DNA of 64,000 bases, taken from Thermoplasmata archaeon. GTDB taxonomy: Archaea; Thermoplasmatota; Thermoplasmata; UBA10834. The translations under genes and the position numbers were made by a program. Shown here one piece after another: positions 41,668 to 49,009 of this stretch. Under the pieces are notes generated by a model, which was not told the origin of the DNA, did not search any database, and saw only the letters and a program-made list of their open reading frames with translations. Location: assembly GCA_020696365.1 (NCBI GenBank), contig JAEHCM010000003.1:124001-188000 (forward strand). Direction: 5' to 3'. Every line of letters begins with the position of its first letter. Within the stretch, counting starts at the first letter, position 1.

Positions 41668-41994
41668 ATGCCCCGACCCCGAAGGTGTAGGAGAGTATGC
41701 TGCGAACCCGGCTACCTGATGTTCAAACCACAGGGGATACCGACGACGCACCTCCACAAGATCGACCTCGGATTGGACGAGCTTGAAGCTGTGAGGCTTG
41801 CGGATGTTCTCGATCTGCCCCAACTGGAAGCCGCCGTCCAGATGGACGTCTCTCAGCCGACCTACAACCGCATCCTCAAGTCCGCCCGTGAGAAGGTCGC
41901 CAGGGCCATCGTGGAGGGCTGCGCCCTCAGAATCCAGAATGGGGACCAGAATGAGGCGGTAAGAATATCCTCGGAGAGGAGTGTGGGCCAGTGA
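41668..41994 (+). CDS. DUF134-family HTH protein
   Basis: 108 residues. The start MPRPRRCRRVCCEPGYLMFK and GLDELEAVRLADVLDLPQLE are the DUF134 signature. A sigma-70-region-4-like HTH follows (AAVQMDVSQPTYNRILKSAR). The N-terminal Cys cluster could bind a metal or Fe-S cluster. DUF134 genes are often found next to NifX-like/Fe-Mo cofactor genes; here it opens such a cluster. The palindrome just upstream suggests autoregulation in response to cofactor or metal status (inference). Confidence 0.85.
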   Translation: MPRPRRCRRVCCEPGYLMFKPQGIPTTHLHKIDLGLDELEAVRLADVLDLPQLEAAVQMDVSQPTYNRILKSAREKVARAIVEGCALRIQNGDQNEAVRISSERSVGQ

Positions 41995-42010
41995 AGAGGG
42001 GGGATAGGAA

Positions 42011-42643
42011 CTGAGACTGGCAACGTTGTTGCTTCGGATCCCCGATAACTGGATCGGCAACCTATCGAGCAGCTCGGACGTCACCGTCAAGGTTCTCAAA
42101 TGTGCCCCGAAGAATACGAAGGGCGGCCAGAGCCTCATAAGGATCCGAGGGTCCGAGAACGTCAGCGAGGAGGTCATCACCAACGCCATCCGATCCGCAG
42201 ACCCGAAGAACTCGGTCCGCTTCTCGAAGAACGGTTCTGGAAGGTTCATCGCCACCGTCGACATGCATTCGTGCCACACGTGCAGGATCCTGGGCGATTC
42301 GGATTGTATACTGGATTCCGCTGCATCGCGTCCTGATGGAGGCATACGATGGAACGTAATCGCTCCAAACGGCGCCGCCCTGATCAAACTCGTTGATGAC
42401 ATGAAGGGAGTCGGCGCGAGCGTCCTGGTCGAGAAGGTCACGGTCCTCAGGACCGCGCGGGAGCTGACGATCGAACAGGAGAGAGCTCTTCAGACCGCCT
42501 TCGACCTCGGGTACTTCGATATACCCAAGAAGATCAGACTGGAGGATCTGGCGAGGCGTTTGAACATATCAAAGGCCACGCTCGATGTCGTGCTCAGGAG
42601 AGCACAACGGAAGGTTGTCGCAAGTCACGTAGGCGACTTCTGA
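42011..42643 (+). CDS. Bat (bacterio-opsin activator)-type HTH regulator
   Basis: 210 residues if started at CTG 42011 (MRLATLLLRIPDNWIG), 8 bases after an AGGGGGG Shine-Dalgarno; a TTG at 42026 is the alternative and removes five residues. The N-terminal 140 residues contain a Cys cluster (SCHTCRILGDSDC) that may sense metal or redox state. The C-terminal HTH-10 domain is typical: LTIEQERALQTAFDLGYFDI, then LEDLARRLNISKATLDVVLR. It follows DUF134 by 16 bases and so is probably a second regulator of this operon. Confidence 0.82.
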   Translation: MRLATLLLRIPDNWIGNLSSSSDVTVKVLKCAPKNTKGGQSLIRIRGSENVSEEVITNAIRSADPKNSVRFSKNGSGRFIATVDMHSCHTCRILGDSDCILDSAASRPDGGIRWNVIAPNGAALIKLVDDMKGVGASVLVEKVTVLRTARELTIEQERALQTAFDLGYFDIPKKIRLEDLARRLNISKATLDVVLRRAQRKVVASHVGDF

Positions 42644-42686
42644 TGGTTATCCTGTTGACCGAGAATCCCGGATGGTGTTACGGACA

Positions 42687-43274
42687 ATGAAGGCAAATTG
42701 TGGACACTGTGAGAACAAGGACTGTTACGAAGGCAAGGACTGTTACGCGCTCGCGGACGACGTGAGGAAGGAATACACGCCCGAGGAGATCGAATCGATG
42801 CGCGTGTCCGGCGAGATAGAGGCTGAGCACTACATGAAGCTCACAAGGATCGAGGAGCTCGCACTGTACGCCTCCAATATGGGGTTGAAGAGGATCGGCA
42901 TCGCGTTCTGCGTCGGCCTATCAAGCGAGGCACGCACGGTGGCGGATGTGCTGCAGAAGAAGGGGCTCGAAGTGCATTCCGCGTGCTGCAAGGTCTGCGG
43001 CATAGACAAGGCGGAAATGGGCGTCGTCAAGATGCACGGCGACGGGGCGGAGGCCATATGCAACCCCGTCGGGTAGGCGCTGTGCCTCGAGAGGTGTGGC
43101 ACGGAGCTCAACGTCATTGTGGGGCTTTGCATCGGTCATGACATGTTGTTCACCGATTGCTCACACGTGCCAGTCTCGACCCTGATAGTGAAGGACCGAG
43201 TCCTCTCCCACAACCCCGCTGGAGCGATATACAGCTCGTACTACAGGGAGACGAAATTCGGCCTGGATCCATAA
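42687..43274 (+). CDS. DUF1847 protein interrupted by an in-frame TAG codon
   Basis: The frame begins [20 protein letters not shown] and runs with [19 protein letters not shown] and [13 protein letters not shown], all DUF1847 features with several Cys likely to bind Fe-S or zinc. At 43074-43076 a TAG follows CNPVG, but the same frame goes on without a break to TAA at 43272 with [27 protein letters not shown] and [19 protein letters not shown], the expected second half of the family. From memory of homologues the TAG replaces a Gln (CNPIGQA). The full product is 195 codons; termination at TAG gives 129. ATG 42672 is an alternative start. Confidence 0.8.
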
Positions 43275-43354
43275 GCATTGTGCGCCCGACGGCTAACCTG
43301 TTCGCCGTCTATGGCTTAAGCTAGATGCGCACACGTGGGAGTGAAGGTGTAGAA

Positions 43355-43741
43355 ATGGCAGAGAGTATCGACTATTCCAAGAAGACTTTCTTGATAGTAG
43401 GCACGCATGCCGAGGACGGCCGCGAGAGAGCGGCGATGACTTTTGCGTGTGCTGGCGCCGCGTCAGCACTAGGCATCAAGACCTCGGTATTCCTCACAGG
43501 CGAAGGGGTCAAGCTGGCTCAGAGGGGCTACGCTGAGAAGCTGGAGCCGGTCACAGGCATGGCCCCCGTGAAGGAGATGATGGACGCCTTCGTGAAGAAC
43601 GGGGGAAAGATCCAGGTCTGCATCCCTTGCCTTGAGGCGCGAGGGATCGACAAGGGACAGTTCGTCGACAACGTGAAGTTCGTCAACCTGATGGACTTCA
43701 CGGCCGAGGCGGTTGAGGCCGACCACGTGTTCACCTGTTGA
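43355..43741 (+). CDS. DsrE/DsrF-like sulfur-relay protein
   Basis: 128 residues. KTFLIVGTHAEDGRERAAMT, FACAGAASALGIKTSVFLTG and IQVCIPCLEARGI match DsrE-fold proteins; the CIPC pair is near the position of the active cysteine that carries persulfide. It may supply sulfur for the Fe-S machinery encoded next. GGAGTGAAGGTG lies before the ATG. 80 bp separate it from the DUF1847 gene, with a TATA-like ggcttaag at about 43313. Confidence 0.8.
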   Translation: MAESIDYSKKTFLIVGTHAEDGRERAAMTFACAGAASALGIKTSVFLTGEGVKLAQRGYAEKLEPVTGMAPVKEMMDAFVKNGGKIQVCIPCLEARGIDKGQFVDNVKFVNLMDFTAEAVEADHVFTC

Positions 43742-43760
43742 CCAGAAAGGAGGGGGACGA

Positions 43761-44606
43761 ATGCACGCATTCACTGGAAAGGAGAAGGCGCCATCGAAAA
43801 AGGCGCCTGCGCCATCAGCGGCGGAGAACCTGAAGAACGTCAAGCACAAGCTGATCGTCATGAGCGGTAAGGGCGGCGTCGGGAAATCGACGGTCGCGGT
43901 GAACCTCGCGGTCAGTCTGGCCAAGAAGGGCAAGGCCGTCGGCATATTGGATGCGGACATGCACGGTCCGAGCGTTCCGAAGCTGCTTGGGATGTCGAAC
44001 CTACCGCTCACGGTCAACGACGAGGAGAGGATCGTGCCTTTCATGGTCGCCCCTTCGCTCAAAGTCATATCGATCGCATTCCTACTACGCGACCCAGACT
44101 CGCCGGTCATCTGGCGCGGGCCTATCAAGATGGGTGCCATCAAGCAGTTCCTCGAGGAGGTCGAGTGGGGCGCACTCGATTATCTCATCATCGACCTTCC
44201 ACCCGGGACAGGGGACGAGCCGCTTAGCGTCGCGCAGCTGGTACCAGATCCGGACGGAGCGGTGATCGTGACGACACCGCAAGATGTCGCACTGATCAGT
44301 GTGAGGAAGTCGATCAACTTCGCCAAAGCCGTAGGGCTCAGACCGATAGGACTGATTGAGAACATGAGCGGTATGAAGTGCCCTCATTGCGGCAAGGACA
44401 TCAAGCTGTTCAATGACGGAGGCGCGGAGAGCACGGCGAAGGAACACGGAATCCCACTTCTGGGGAAGCTCCCGCTGAGCGTGGGCATAGCCAATAGCGG
44501 CGACAGCGGGTCCCCGTTCGCGGCTGCAGACGACGACGATGCCGCGATCTTCGACGCGATCACCGAACGGATAGTGGCGGCGGTCGAGCAGAAGAAAGAG
44601 GCTTGA
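43761..44606 (+). CDS. Mrp/NBP35-type Fe-S cluster carrier ATPase
   Basis: 281 residues. A deviant Walker A (MSGKGGVGKSTVAVNLA, near 40), DADMHGPSVPKLLG, the Walker B DYLIIDLPPGTGDEPLS and the cluster-binding MKCPHCGKDIKLF with CxxC are all present. Mrp dimers hold a bridging [4Fe-4S] cluster and hand it to targets. The N-terminal Ala/Lys/Pro-rich extension has no Cys. It opens a run of seven further closely spaced genes. Confidence 0.92.
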   Translation: MHAFTGKEKAPSKKAPAPSAAENLKNVKHKLIVMSGKGGVGKSTVAVNLAVSLAKKGKAVGILDADMHGPSVPKLLGMSNLPLTVNDEERIVPFMVAPSLKVISIAFLLRDPDSPVIWRGPIKMGAIKQFLEEVEWGALDYLIIDLPPGTGDEPLSVAQLVPDPDGAVIVTTPQDVALISVRKSINFAKAVGLRPIGLIENMSGMKCPHCGKDIKLFNDGGAESTAKEHGIPLLGKLPLSVGIANSGDSGSPFAAADDDDAAIFDAITERIVAAVEQKKEA

Positions 44607-44612
44607 GAGAAC

Positions 44613-44846
44613 ATGAAAGACATGAGTCAACCTAGGAAGTTCGAATGCGTATCCTGCTCACACGCCTGGGACGAGCCATACGGGACAGGGAGACCTATCA
44701 CCTGTCCGTCGTGCGGCAGCAAGAACATTCGCAGAGCAGACGAGGACAAAGGCCCACGATGGATTTGCGGAGGACGCCGCAACCCCAGAGGACCATCCTC
44801 AAACGGAAGAGGTCGAGGTGGAGATGGCAGAGGACCGAGAGAATAA
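44613..44846 (+). CDS. Small zinc-ribbon protein with Gly/Arg tail
   Basis: 77 residues. CVSC and CPSC pairs in FECVSCSHAWDEPYGTGRPI and TCPSCGSKNI form a zinc ribbon; the C-terminus is Gly/Arg-rich (NGRGRGGDGRG), which may bind nucleic acid or protein. Six bases after the Mrp gene. The next gene starts inside its 3' end. Confidence 0.65.
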   Translation: MKDMSQPRKFECVSCSHAWDEPYGTGRPITCPSCGSKNIRRADEDKGPRWICGGRRNPRGPSSNGRGRGGDGRGPRE

Positions 44847-45000
44847 GAGTGATGGGCAGGAGCTGGAGTTCGGCTCGAAGACCTGCAAGTGTCCGAAGTG
44901 CGGCGTTGTCGTCCCGCACATGGAGCGGGGGAAGCCGTGCAGCTCACGTGCATGCCCGAAATGTGGCTCGATGATGAAAGGCGAGCAGTGCCAAGAGTGA
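44824..45000 (+). CDS. 58-residue zinc-ribbon protein of NifX-cluster type
   Basis: ATG at 44824 behind GAGGTGGAG, overlapping the previous gene by 23 bases. The motif KCPKCGVVVPHMERGKPCSS followed by CPKCGSMM (C-x2-C, P-H, P-C, C-x2-C) is one seen next to NifX-like genes in many anaerobes. Probably a metal- or cluster-binding accessory protein. Confidence 0.65.
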   Translation: MAEDRENKSDGQELEFGSKTCKCPKCGVVVPHMERGKPCSSRACPKCGSMMKGEQCQE

Positions 45001-45017
45001 TATTGGAGGAACCGCAA

Positions 45018-45434
45018 ATGGATGAGAAGACAGATTCAGGAGAGGAAACGATAATCGCCGTCACATCTACCGGACAGGAGATGGACTCGCCAATGGATCC
45101 GCGGTTCGGCAGATGCACCTTCTTCGCGATCATCGACCCCTCGGGGAACATGAAGCCAGCGGCCAACGGAGCGCAATCCTTCTGGAACGGCGCGGGCATC
45201 GAGGCCGCGAAGCAGGTCGCGGACCTGAAAGTCGGAACCGTGATAACCGGGAATGTCGGACCGAATGCTTTCCGTGTGTTGGCGGCAGCGGGCATCAAGG
45301 TGTTCGTCGGAGGCAGCGGCACGGTACGCGAGGCTTTGGAGAATTACAGGCGCGGCTCACTGACTCAAACCTCCGCCTCAACCTCCCCAGGCCATCACGG
45401 CATGGGCGGAAGACGTCGGGGAAACAGACCATGA
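45018..45434 (+). CDS. NifX/NifB-C-like dinitrogenase iron-molybdenum cofactor family protein (1)
   Basis: 138 residues. The family core is complete: IIAVTSTGQEMDSPMDPRFG, CTFFAIID, AKQVADLKVGTVITGNVGPN and LAAAGIKVFVGGSGTVREAL. These small proteins bind Fe-Mo-type or other Fe-S cofactors in transit. A GGAGGA precedes the ATG by 6 bases. The C-terminus is Ser/Gly/His-rich (SPGHHGMGGRR). ATGA overlap with the next gene. Confidence 0.87.
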   Translation: MDEKTDSGEETIIAVTSTGQEMDSPMDPRFGRCTFFAIIDPSGNMKPAANGAQSFWNGAGIEAAKQVADLKVGTVITGNVGPNAFRVLAAAGIKVFVGGSGTVREALENYRRGSLTQTSASTSPGHHGMGGRRRGNRP

Positions 45435-45901
45435 CCGAGGACGGAAAGGAATCACCGGAGCTGGACCGCATCGTCCAGAACATAATGAGCGCCCTCGAAT
45501 CCGAGGATTCGAAAATATATTCGGAAGATGTCATCGCGGAGTTCAAGGACCCGGCAAACGTGGGTTCGGTCGCCGACGCCGATGGCGTGGGCTTCGCCGA
45601 TGGCCTGTGCAACGACACCATGGAGATCACGCTGAAACTCGACGGGGACAGAATCGCTAGGTGCATGTTCTTCACAGACGGGTGCGGGGCGACGATAGCG
45701 TGCGGCAGCAGGCTGACCAAGATCGCCACCGGAAAGACCTTGGAGGAGGCCCTCGCGATAGAGCCCGAGTACCTTGCTGGCCTGCTGGGAGGGCTTCCAG
45801 ACGATCACAAACACTGCACCAGCCTTGCCGTGATAGCCCTGAGGAACGCCCTCAGGGATTGTGTGAGACGTCGCAAGGAGAAGGAAGGCGGAGAACAATG
45901 A
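45431..45901 (+). CDS. IscU/NifU-N-like iron-sulfur scaffold
   Basis: 156 residues. The three scaffold cysteines lie in DGLCNDTMEI, FTDGCGATIACGSR and KHCTSLAVIA, with the Asp before the middle one. This scaffold builds [2Fe-2S] or [4Fe-4S] clusters. No cysteine desulfurase is present in the window, as in many archaea that use other sulfur sources; DsrE may play that part (inference). Starts and ends with ATGA overlaps. Confidence 0.87.
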   Translation: MTEDGKESPELDRIVQNIMSALESEDSKIYSEDVIAEFKDPANVGSVADADGVGFADGLCNDTMEITLKLDGDRIARCMFFTDGCGATIACGSRLTKIATGKTLEEALAIEPEYLAGLLGGLPDDHKHCTSLAVIALRNALRDCVRRRKEKEGGEQ

Positions 45902-46068
45902 GGCTCCTACGCTTCAGATGTTCCGGCTGCGGCCTCGAGATGGTGCTCGAGGAGCGGCCGGACAAATGCTTCTCCTGCGGCTCGACCAGCATAGCAAGGG
46001 AAGGATGGAGATTGAGAGCCAGGATGAAGAAGGATTCACAGGATAATAAGGAGTGTGGACAGGAATGA
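45898..46068 (+). CDS. 56-residue rubredoxin-like zinc-ribbon protein
   Basis: MRLLRFRCSGCGLEMVLEER and DKCFSCGSTSI give two CxxCG knuckles with spacing like archaeal zinc ribbons or rubredoxin; the rest is basic. ATGA overlaps at both ends tie it to the IscU-like and NifX-like genes. It may bind iron or zinc. Confidence 0.65.
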   Translation: MRLLRFRCSGCGLEMVLEERPDKCFSCGSTSIAREGWRLRARMKKDSQDNKECGQE

Positions 46069-46424
46069 AACTATGCATACCAACGACGGATAGCGGAGGG
46101 CTTGACGACACGGTCTGCGACCACTTCGGCAGGGCGCCGACTTTCACCGTGGTGGATACTGAAACGGACGAGGTGCTCGTCGTCAAGAACAGGAGCGAAC
46201 ACATGGGCGGGCTCGGGAAGCCGCCTGAGCACATCGCGAAGACCGGCGCGGAGGTCCTGATCTGCTCAGGGCTGGGGCCTAGGGCCATCGACATGCTCGT
46301 CGAGTTCAAGATAAAGGTCTTCGTCGGGGCCACTGGGACCGTCAGAGATGCGATAGACATGTGGAAGGATGGGAAGCTCACCACTGCCACCCACGACGTC
46401 GCGTGTAAGGAGCACCAGCACTGA
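46065..46424 (+). CDS. NifX/NifB-C-like dinitrogenase iron-molybdenum cofactor family protein (2)
   Basis: 119 residues. KLCIPTTDSGGLDDTVCDHF, GRAPTFTVVD, CSGLGPRAIDMLVEFKIKVF and GATGTVRDAID define the same family as the gene at 45018. It carries extra Cys/His residues (C4, C18, CKEHQH at the end), a likely metal site. The next gene overlaps as CTGA. Confidence 0.88.
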   Translation: MKLCIPTTDSGGLDDTVCDHFGRAPTFTVVDTETDEVLVVKNRSEHMGGLGKPPEHIAKTGAEVLICSGLGPRAIDMLVEFKIKVFVGATGTVRDAIDMWKDGKLTTATHDVACKEHQH

Positions 46425-47287
46425 CCGCATTCCAGGATTCGGGGGGAAAACGAACGCAGGTTGCGATTGCGAGCGGCAAGGGCGGTACGGGCAAGACCCT
46501 CCTGGCAACGAACCTCGCTGCTGTCATGGATGACTCGGTCCTTGTAGACCTTGATGTCGAGGAGCCGAACTGCTACCTGTTCCAGAAGGGAGGGGTGGAC
46601 ACTACCGGGGAAGCCTCCAGGCCAGTCCCATCAGTGGACAGTGTCAAGTGCACGCTCTGCGGCAAATGCGGCGAAGTCTGCGAGTTCCACGCGATCGTCG
46701 TATTGCCCAGAGAGGTGATGGTCTTTGAGGAGCTCTGCCACGGATGCGGCGCGTGCTCGTTGTTCTGCCCGGAGGACGCGATAAGCGAGAAAGGACATCT
46801 GGTCGGCGACATCGTATCGACCTCCGGAGATGCCTACGACCTTCTGTACGGCAGGCTCAGAGTGGGCGAGGCGATGCCCACCCACCTCATACGAGAGGTC
46901 AGGAAACACATCCCTGAAGGCAGGCAGGCCGTAGTCGACTGCCCGCCCGGGACCTCGTGTGCACCCGTTGAGAGCATCCGTGGAGCGGACCTCTGCATAC
47001 TTGTCACCGAGCCGACGCCGTTCGGATTCCACGACTTGAAGCTGGCCTTAGGAGTGACCGAGAAGCTGAAGGTGCGCACAGCGGTCTTCATCAACAAGCA
47101 TGGGCTGCCCGGTCCGGACATCGACTCGTTCTGCAATGACAACGGGATCCCGGTCATCGGGCGGCTCCCGCTCGATAGAGACATAGCAGAGAGATACTCC
47201 CGAGGAGAACTCCTGACACGAGTGGCCGACCACCGTCGTGTTTTCGAATCGCTGAGAGACGGGATCAAGGAGATGTTGACCACATGA
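46421..47287 (+). CDS. MinD-like ATPase with inserted two-cluster ferredoxin domain (1), CTG start
   Basis: 288 residues. A deviant Walker A (IASGKGGTGKTLLATNLA, near 16-33) is followed by a 2x[4Fe-4S] insert (CTLCGKCGEVCEF and CHGCGACSLFCPE), then VVDCPPGTSC and ADLCILVTEPTPFG of the MinD fold. The frame between the last stop (46406) and the first ATG (46526), which would cut off the P-loop, offers only CTG at 46421 as a plausible start; it overlaps the previous stop as CTGA and follows AAGGAG by 8 bases. It probably moves clusters or electrons in an ATP-dependent way. Confidence 0.88.
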   Translation: MTAFQDSGGKRTQVAIASGKGGTGKTLLATNLAAVMDDSVLVDLDVEEPNCYLFQKGGVDTTGEASRPVPSVDSVKCTLCGKCGEVCEFHAIVVLPREVMVFEELCHGCGACSLFCPEDAISEKGHLVGDIVSTSGDAYDLLYGRLRVGEAMPTHLIREVRKHIPEGRQAVVDCPPGTSCAPVESIRGADLCILVTEPTPFGFHDLKLALGVTEKLKVRTAVFINKHGLPGPDIDSFCNDNGIPVIGRLPLDRDIAERYSRGELLTRVADHRRVFESLRDGIKEMLTT

Positions 47288-48165
47288 AGGAAATCGTCGT
47301 GGTCAGCGGGAAAGGCGGAACGGGCAAAACGACCGTTCTCGCGAGGTACGCTGAGATCGCTAACAGCGCGGTGATAGCCGATTGCGACGTCGACGCTCCC
47401 AACTTGCACATGTTGTTGAACCCCAAGATGCTGCACAGGGAGGCGTTCGTCGGCTCAAAGATGGCCGTCGTCGATCCCAAAAAGTGCGCGAACTGCGGCA
47501 AGTGCGAAGGCCTATGCAGGTTCGATGCGATCTCAACCGTCGATGACGACGGACGTAAGCGGGTCGACATCGACATCGATAGCTGCGAAGGTTGCGGGAT
47601 ATGCGTTCGTGTGTGTCCAGAAGATGCGATCGACCTCAGGGACAGGATTGTCGGCGAGTGGTTCGTCTCCGACACCGACTACGGCACGATGATACATGCG
47701 CTCCTGGAGCCGGGAGCGGAGAACTCCGGAAAACTGGTAGCCATGGTGAAGCACAAGGCGAAGATGACGGCGAAGGGGAGCGGGGCGGAGCTGGTGCTGG
47801 TGGACGGTCCGCCGGGCATAGGATGCCCGGTCATAGCAGCGCTCTCCGGAGCGGACATCGTCGTCATAGTCGCCGAGCCGACGGTATCAGGCCTGAGCGA
47901 TTTCAGGCGGGTCGCGGACCTCGCTGGCGGGTTCAAGATCAAATGTGCCCTTCTGGTCAACAAAGCTGACCTCAATTGCGAGATGACGGCATCCCTCCTC
48001 GAGGAGGCTATTAGGAGAGAGATGCCGTGTGTTGGAACGATCCCGTATGACGAGGGGCTGATGGCCGCCATGGCCAAAGGTGCGGACGCGGCCATGGAGT
48101 ATCAGGGCAGTCCCGCGATAGTCGAGATATCGAAGACCTACGATACACTCCTCTGGCTCCTCTGA
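47284..48165 (+). CDS. MinD-like ATPase with inserted two-cluster ferredoxin domain (2)
   Basis: 293 residues, a paralogue of the preceding protein: VVSGKGGTGKTTVLARYAE, ferredoxin insert CANCGKCEGLCRF and CEGCGICVRVCPE, then LVDGPPGIGCPVIAALSGAD and VAEPTVSGLSD. ATGA overlap with the upstream gene. The two proteins may form a heterodimer around shared clusters, as suggested by their tandem order in many anaerobes. It is the last gene of the operon; the second att-like repeat lies 160 bp further on. Confidence 0.9.
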   Translation: MKEIVVVSGKGGTGKTTVLARYAEIANSAVIADCDVDAPNLHMLLNPKMLHREAFVGSKMAVVDPKKCANCGKCEGLCRFDAISTVDDDGRKRVDIDIDSCEGCGICVRVCPEDAIDLRDRIVGEWFVSDTDYGTMIHALLEPGAENSGKLVAMVKHKAKMTAKGSGAELVLVDGPPGIGCPVIAALSGADIVVIVAEPTVSGLSDFRRVADLAGGFKIKCALLVNKADLNCEMTASLLEEAIRREMPCVGTIPYDEGLMAAMAKGADAAMEYQGSPAIVEISKTYDTLLWLL

Positions 48166-48325
48166 AACAAGGTTGCTGTCATATGCCGGTCATCGCGGTT
48201 CAGAGTCGGCTCCACTCAATAGTAGACAATGGAGAGGAAAAGAAAAAGATCAAGAGGTTTCTCGGACTGGCCTTCTGCTATCGATAATGAATTAGAATCC
48301 GAGCCGCACCGTCTGGCCGCGCACT

Positions 48326-48350
48326 GGTTCAGGCCCGGTTGGGCCCACCC
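48326..48350 (+). repeat. Partial copy of tRNA-Val 3' end (att-like remnant 2)
   Basis: 20 of 25 bases match the tRNA-Val 3' end (ggttc and a 14-base identical block ccggttgggcccac). The piece still forms a T-stem (ACTGG/CCGGT), but there is no matching 5' acceptor or anticodon arm upstream. Same orientation as the tRNA, 13.1 kb away. It may mark the far end of an inserted segment. Confidence 0.5.
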
Positions 48351-48399
48351 TAGCCTTCTGACTCTAGTCCAGAATGAGTTGTGTATTCTACGCGATGCT

Positions 48400-48894
48400 T
48401 CAGCGGGAGATAGAAGCGACTATTTGGCGCGCATACTCCCCGGCCTTTTCCAACTCTCCAGGAGCCAGCGGCCCCTTCATGTCCGAGACCATGCATCTGA
48501 GGGGAGGCGAGTGAACCTTCAGCCCACGCTCGGCAGCTAGGGCGCTCAGCTTACCAGCAGCACCGGGTTCCACCCACTTCAGTGCTTTCTCCCGCTCCTT
48601 GGGGTCGTCGGGAAGTGGCATGTGGGTGTCGAACGTGGCTACCGTTCTGCCGGTCCACGCAGCCACGTCCAATCGCTTCATGAACCTCTTGGCCTTTCCT
48701 GTCATCTTCGCCACCCGCGTCGGCGACCCCACCAGAAGCAGATCCCCCTCAGATGGCACGCGGAATTCCTTTCTCAGATTGATGAACACCACCTCATGTC
48801 CCGCCTTCTCAATCTCGTCCTTCAGCGTCTCCGCCACCTGCTTGGTATTGCCATGCACACTATCGACGGCTATAATCACCTTCAACCCAACCAC
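48400..48894 (-). CDS. Flavodoxin-domain protein
   Basis: 164 residues. KVIIAVDSVHGNTKQVAETL is the FMN phosphate loop; GDLLLVGSPTRVAKMTGKAK and VATFDTHMPL are the other flavin-binding loops. It is a soluble single-domain flavodoxin-like electron carrier or regulator. The start is GTG 48894 or TTG 48885 (AGGTGG upstream favours the latter). It points towards the remnant att site and lies just outside the island. Confidence 0.82.
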   Translation of the reverse strand: MVGLKVIIAVDSVHGNTKQVAETLKDEIEKAGHEVVFINLRKEFRVPSEGDLLLVGSPTRVAKMTGKAKRFMKRLDVAAWTGRTVATFDTHMPLPDDPKEREKALKWVEPGAAGKLSALAAERGLKVHSPPLRCMVSDMKGPLAPGELEKAGEYARQIVASISR

Positions 48895-49009
48895 CTAATT
48901 CTCTTCGCGTGAACGACATCAGCAACCCAGTGACCTACTTCAGTTGCGTCAACACAATCCCAAGGCAGATCGACTATTGAGGTTCATGTTGCTGCAATGT
49001 CACTCCATA

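Noticed and set aside
42687..43274. Genetic code with TAG always read as an amino acid
   Set aside because: Genes ending at 839 (minus), 4451 (minus), 23736, 25038, 39799 and 41525 use TAG at natural ends, so TAG still terminates.
45018..46424. Nitrogen-fixation genes suggested by the NifX-like proteins
   Set aside because: No nifH, nifD, nifK, nifE, nifN or nifB is present; these small proteins are common in non-fixing anaerobes.
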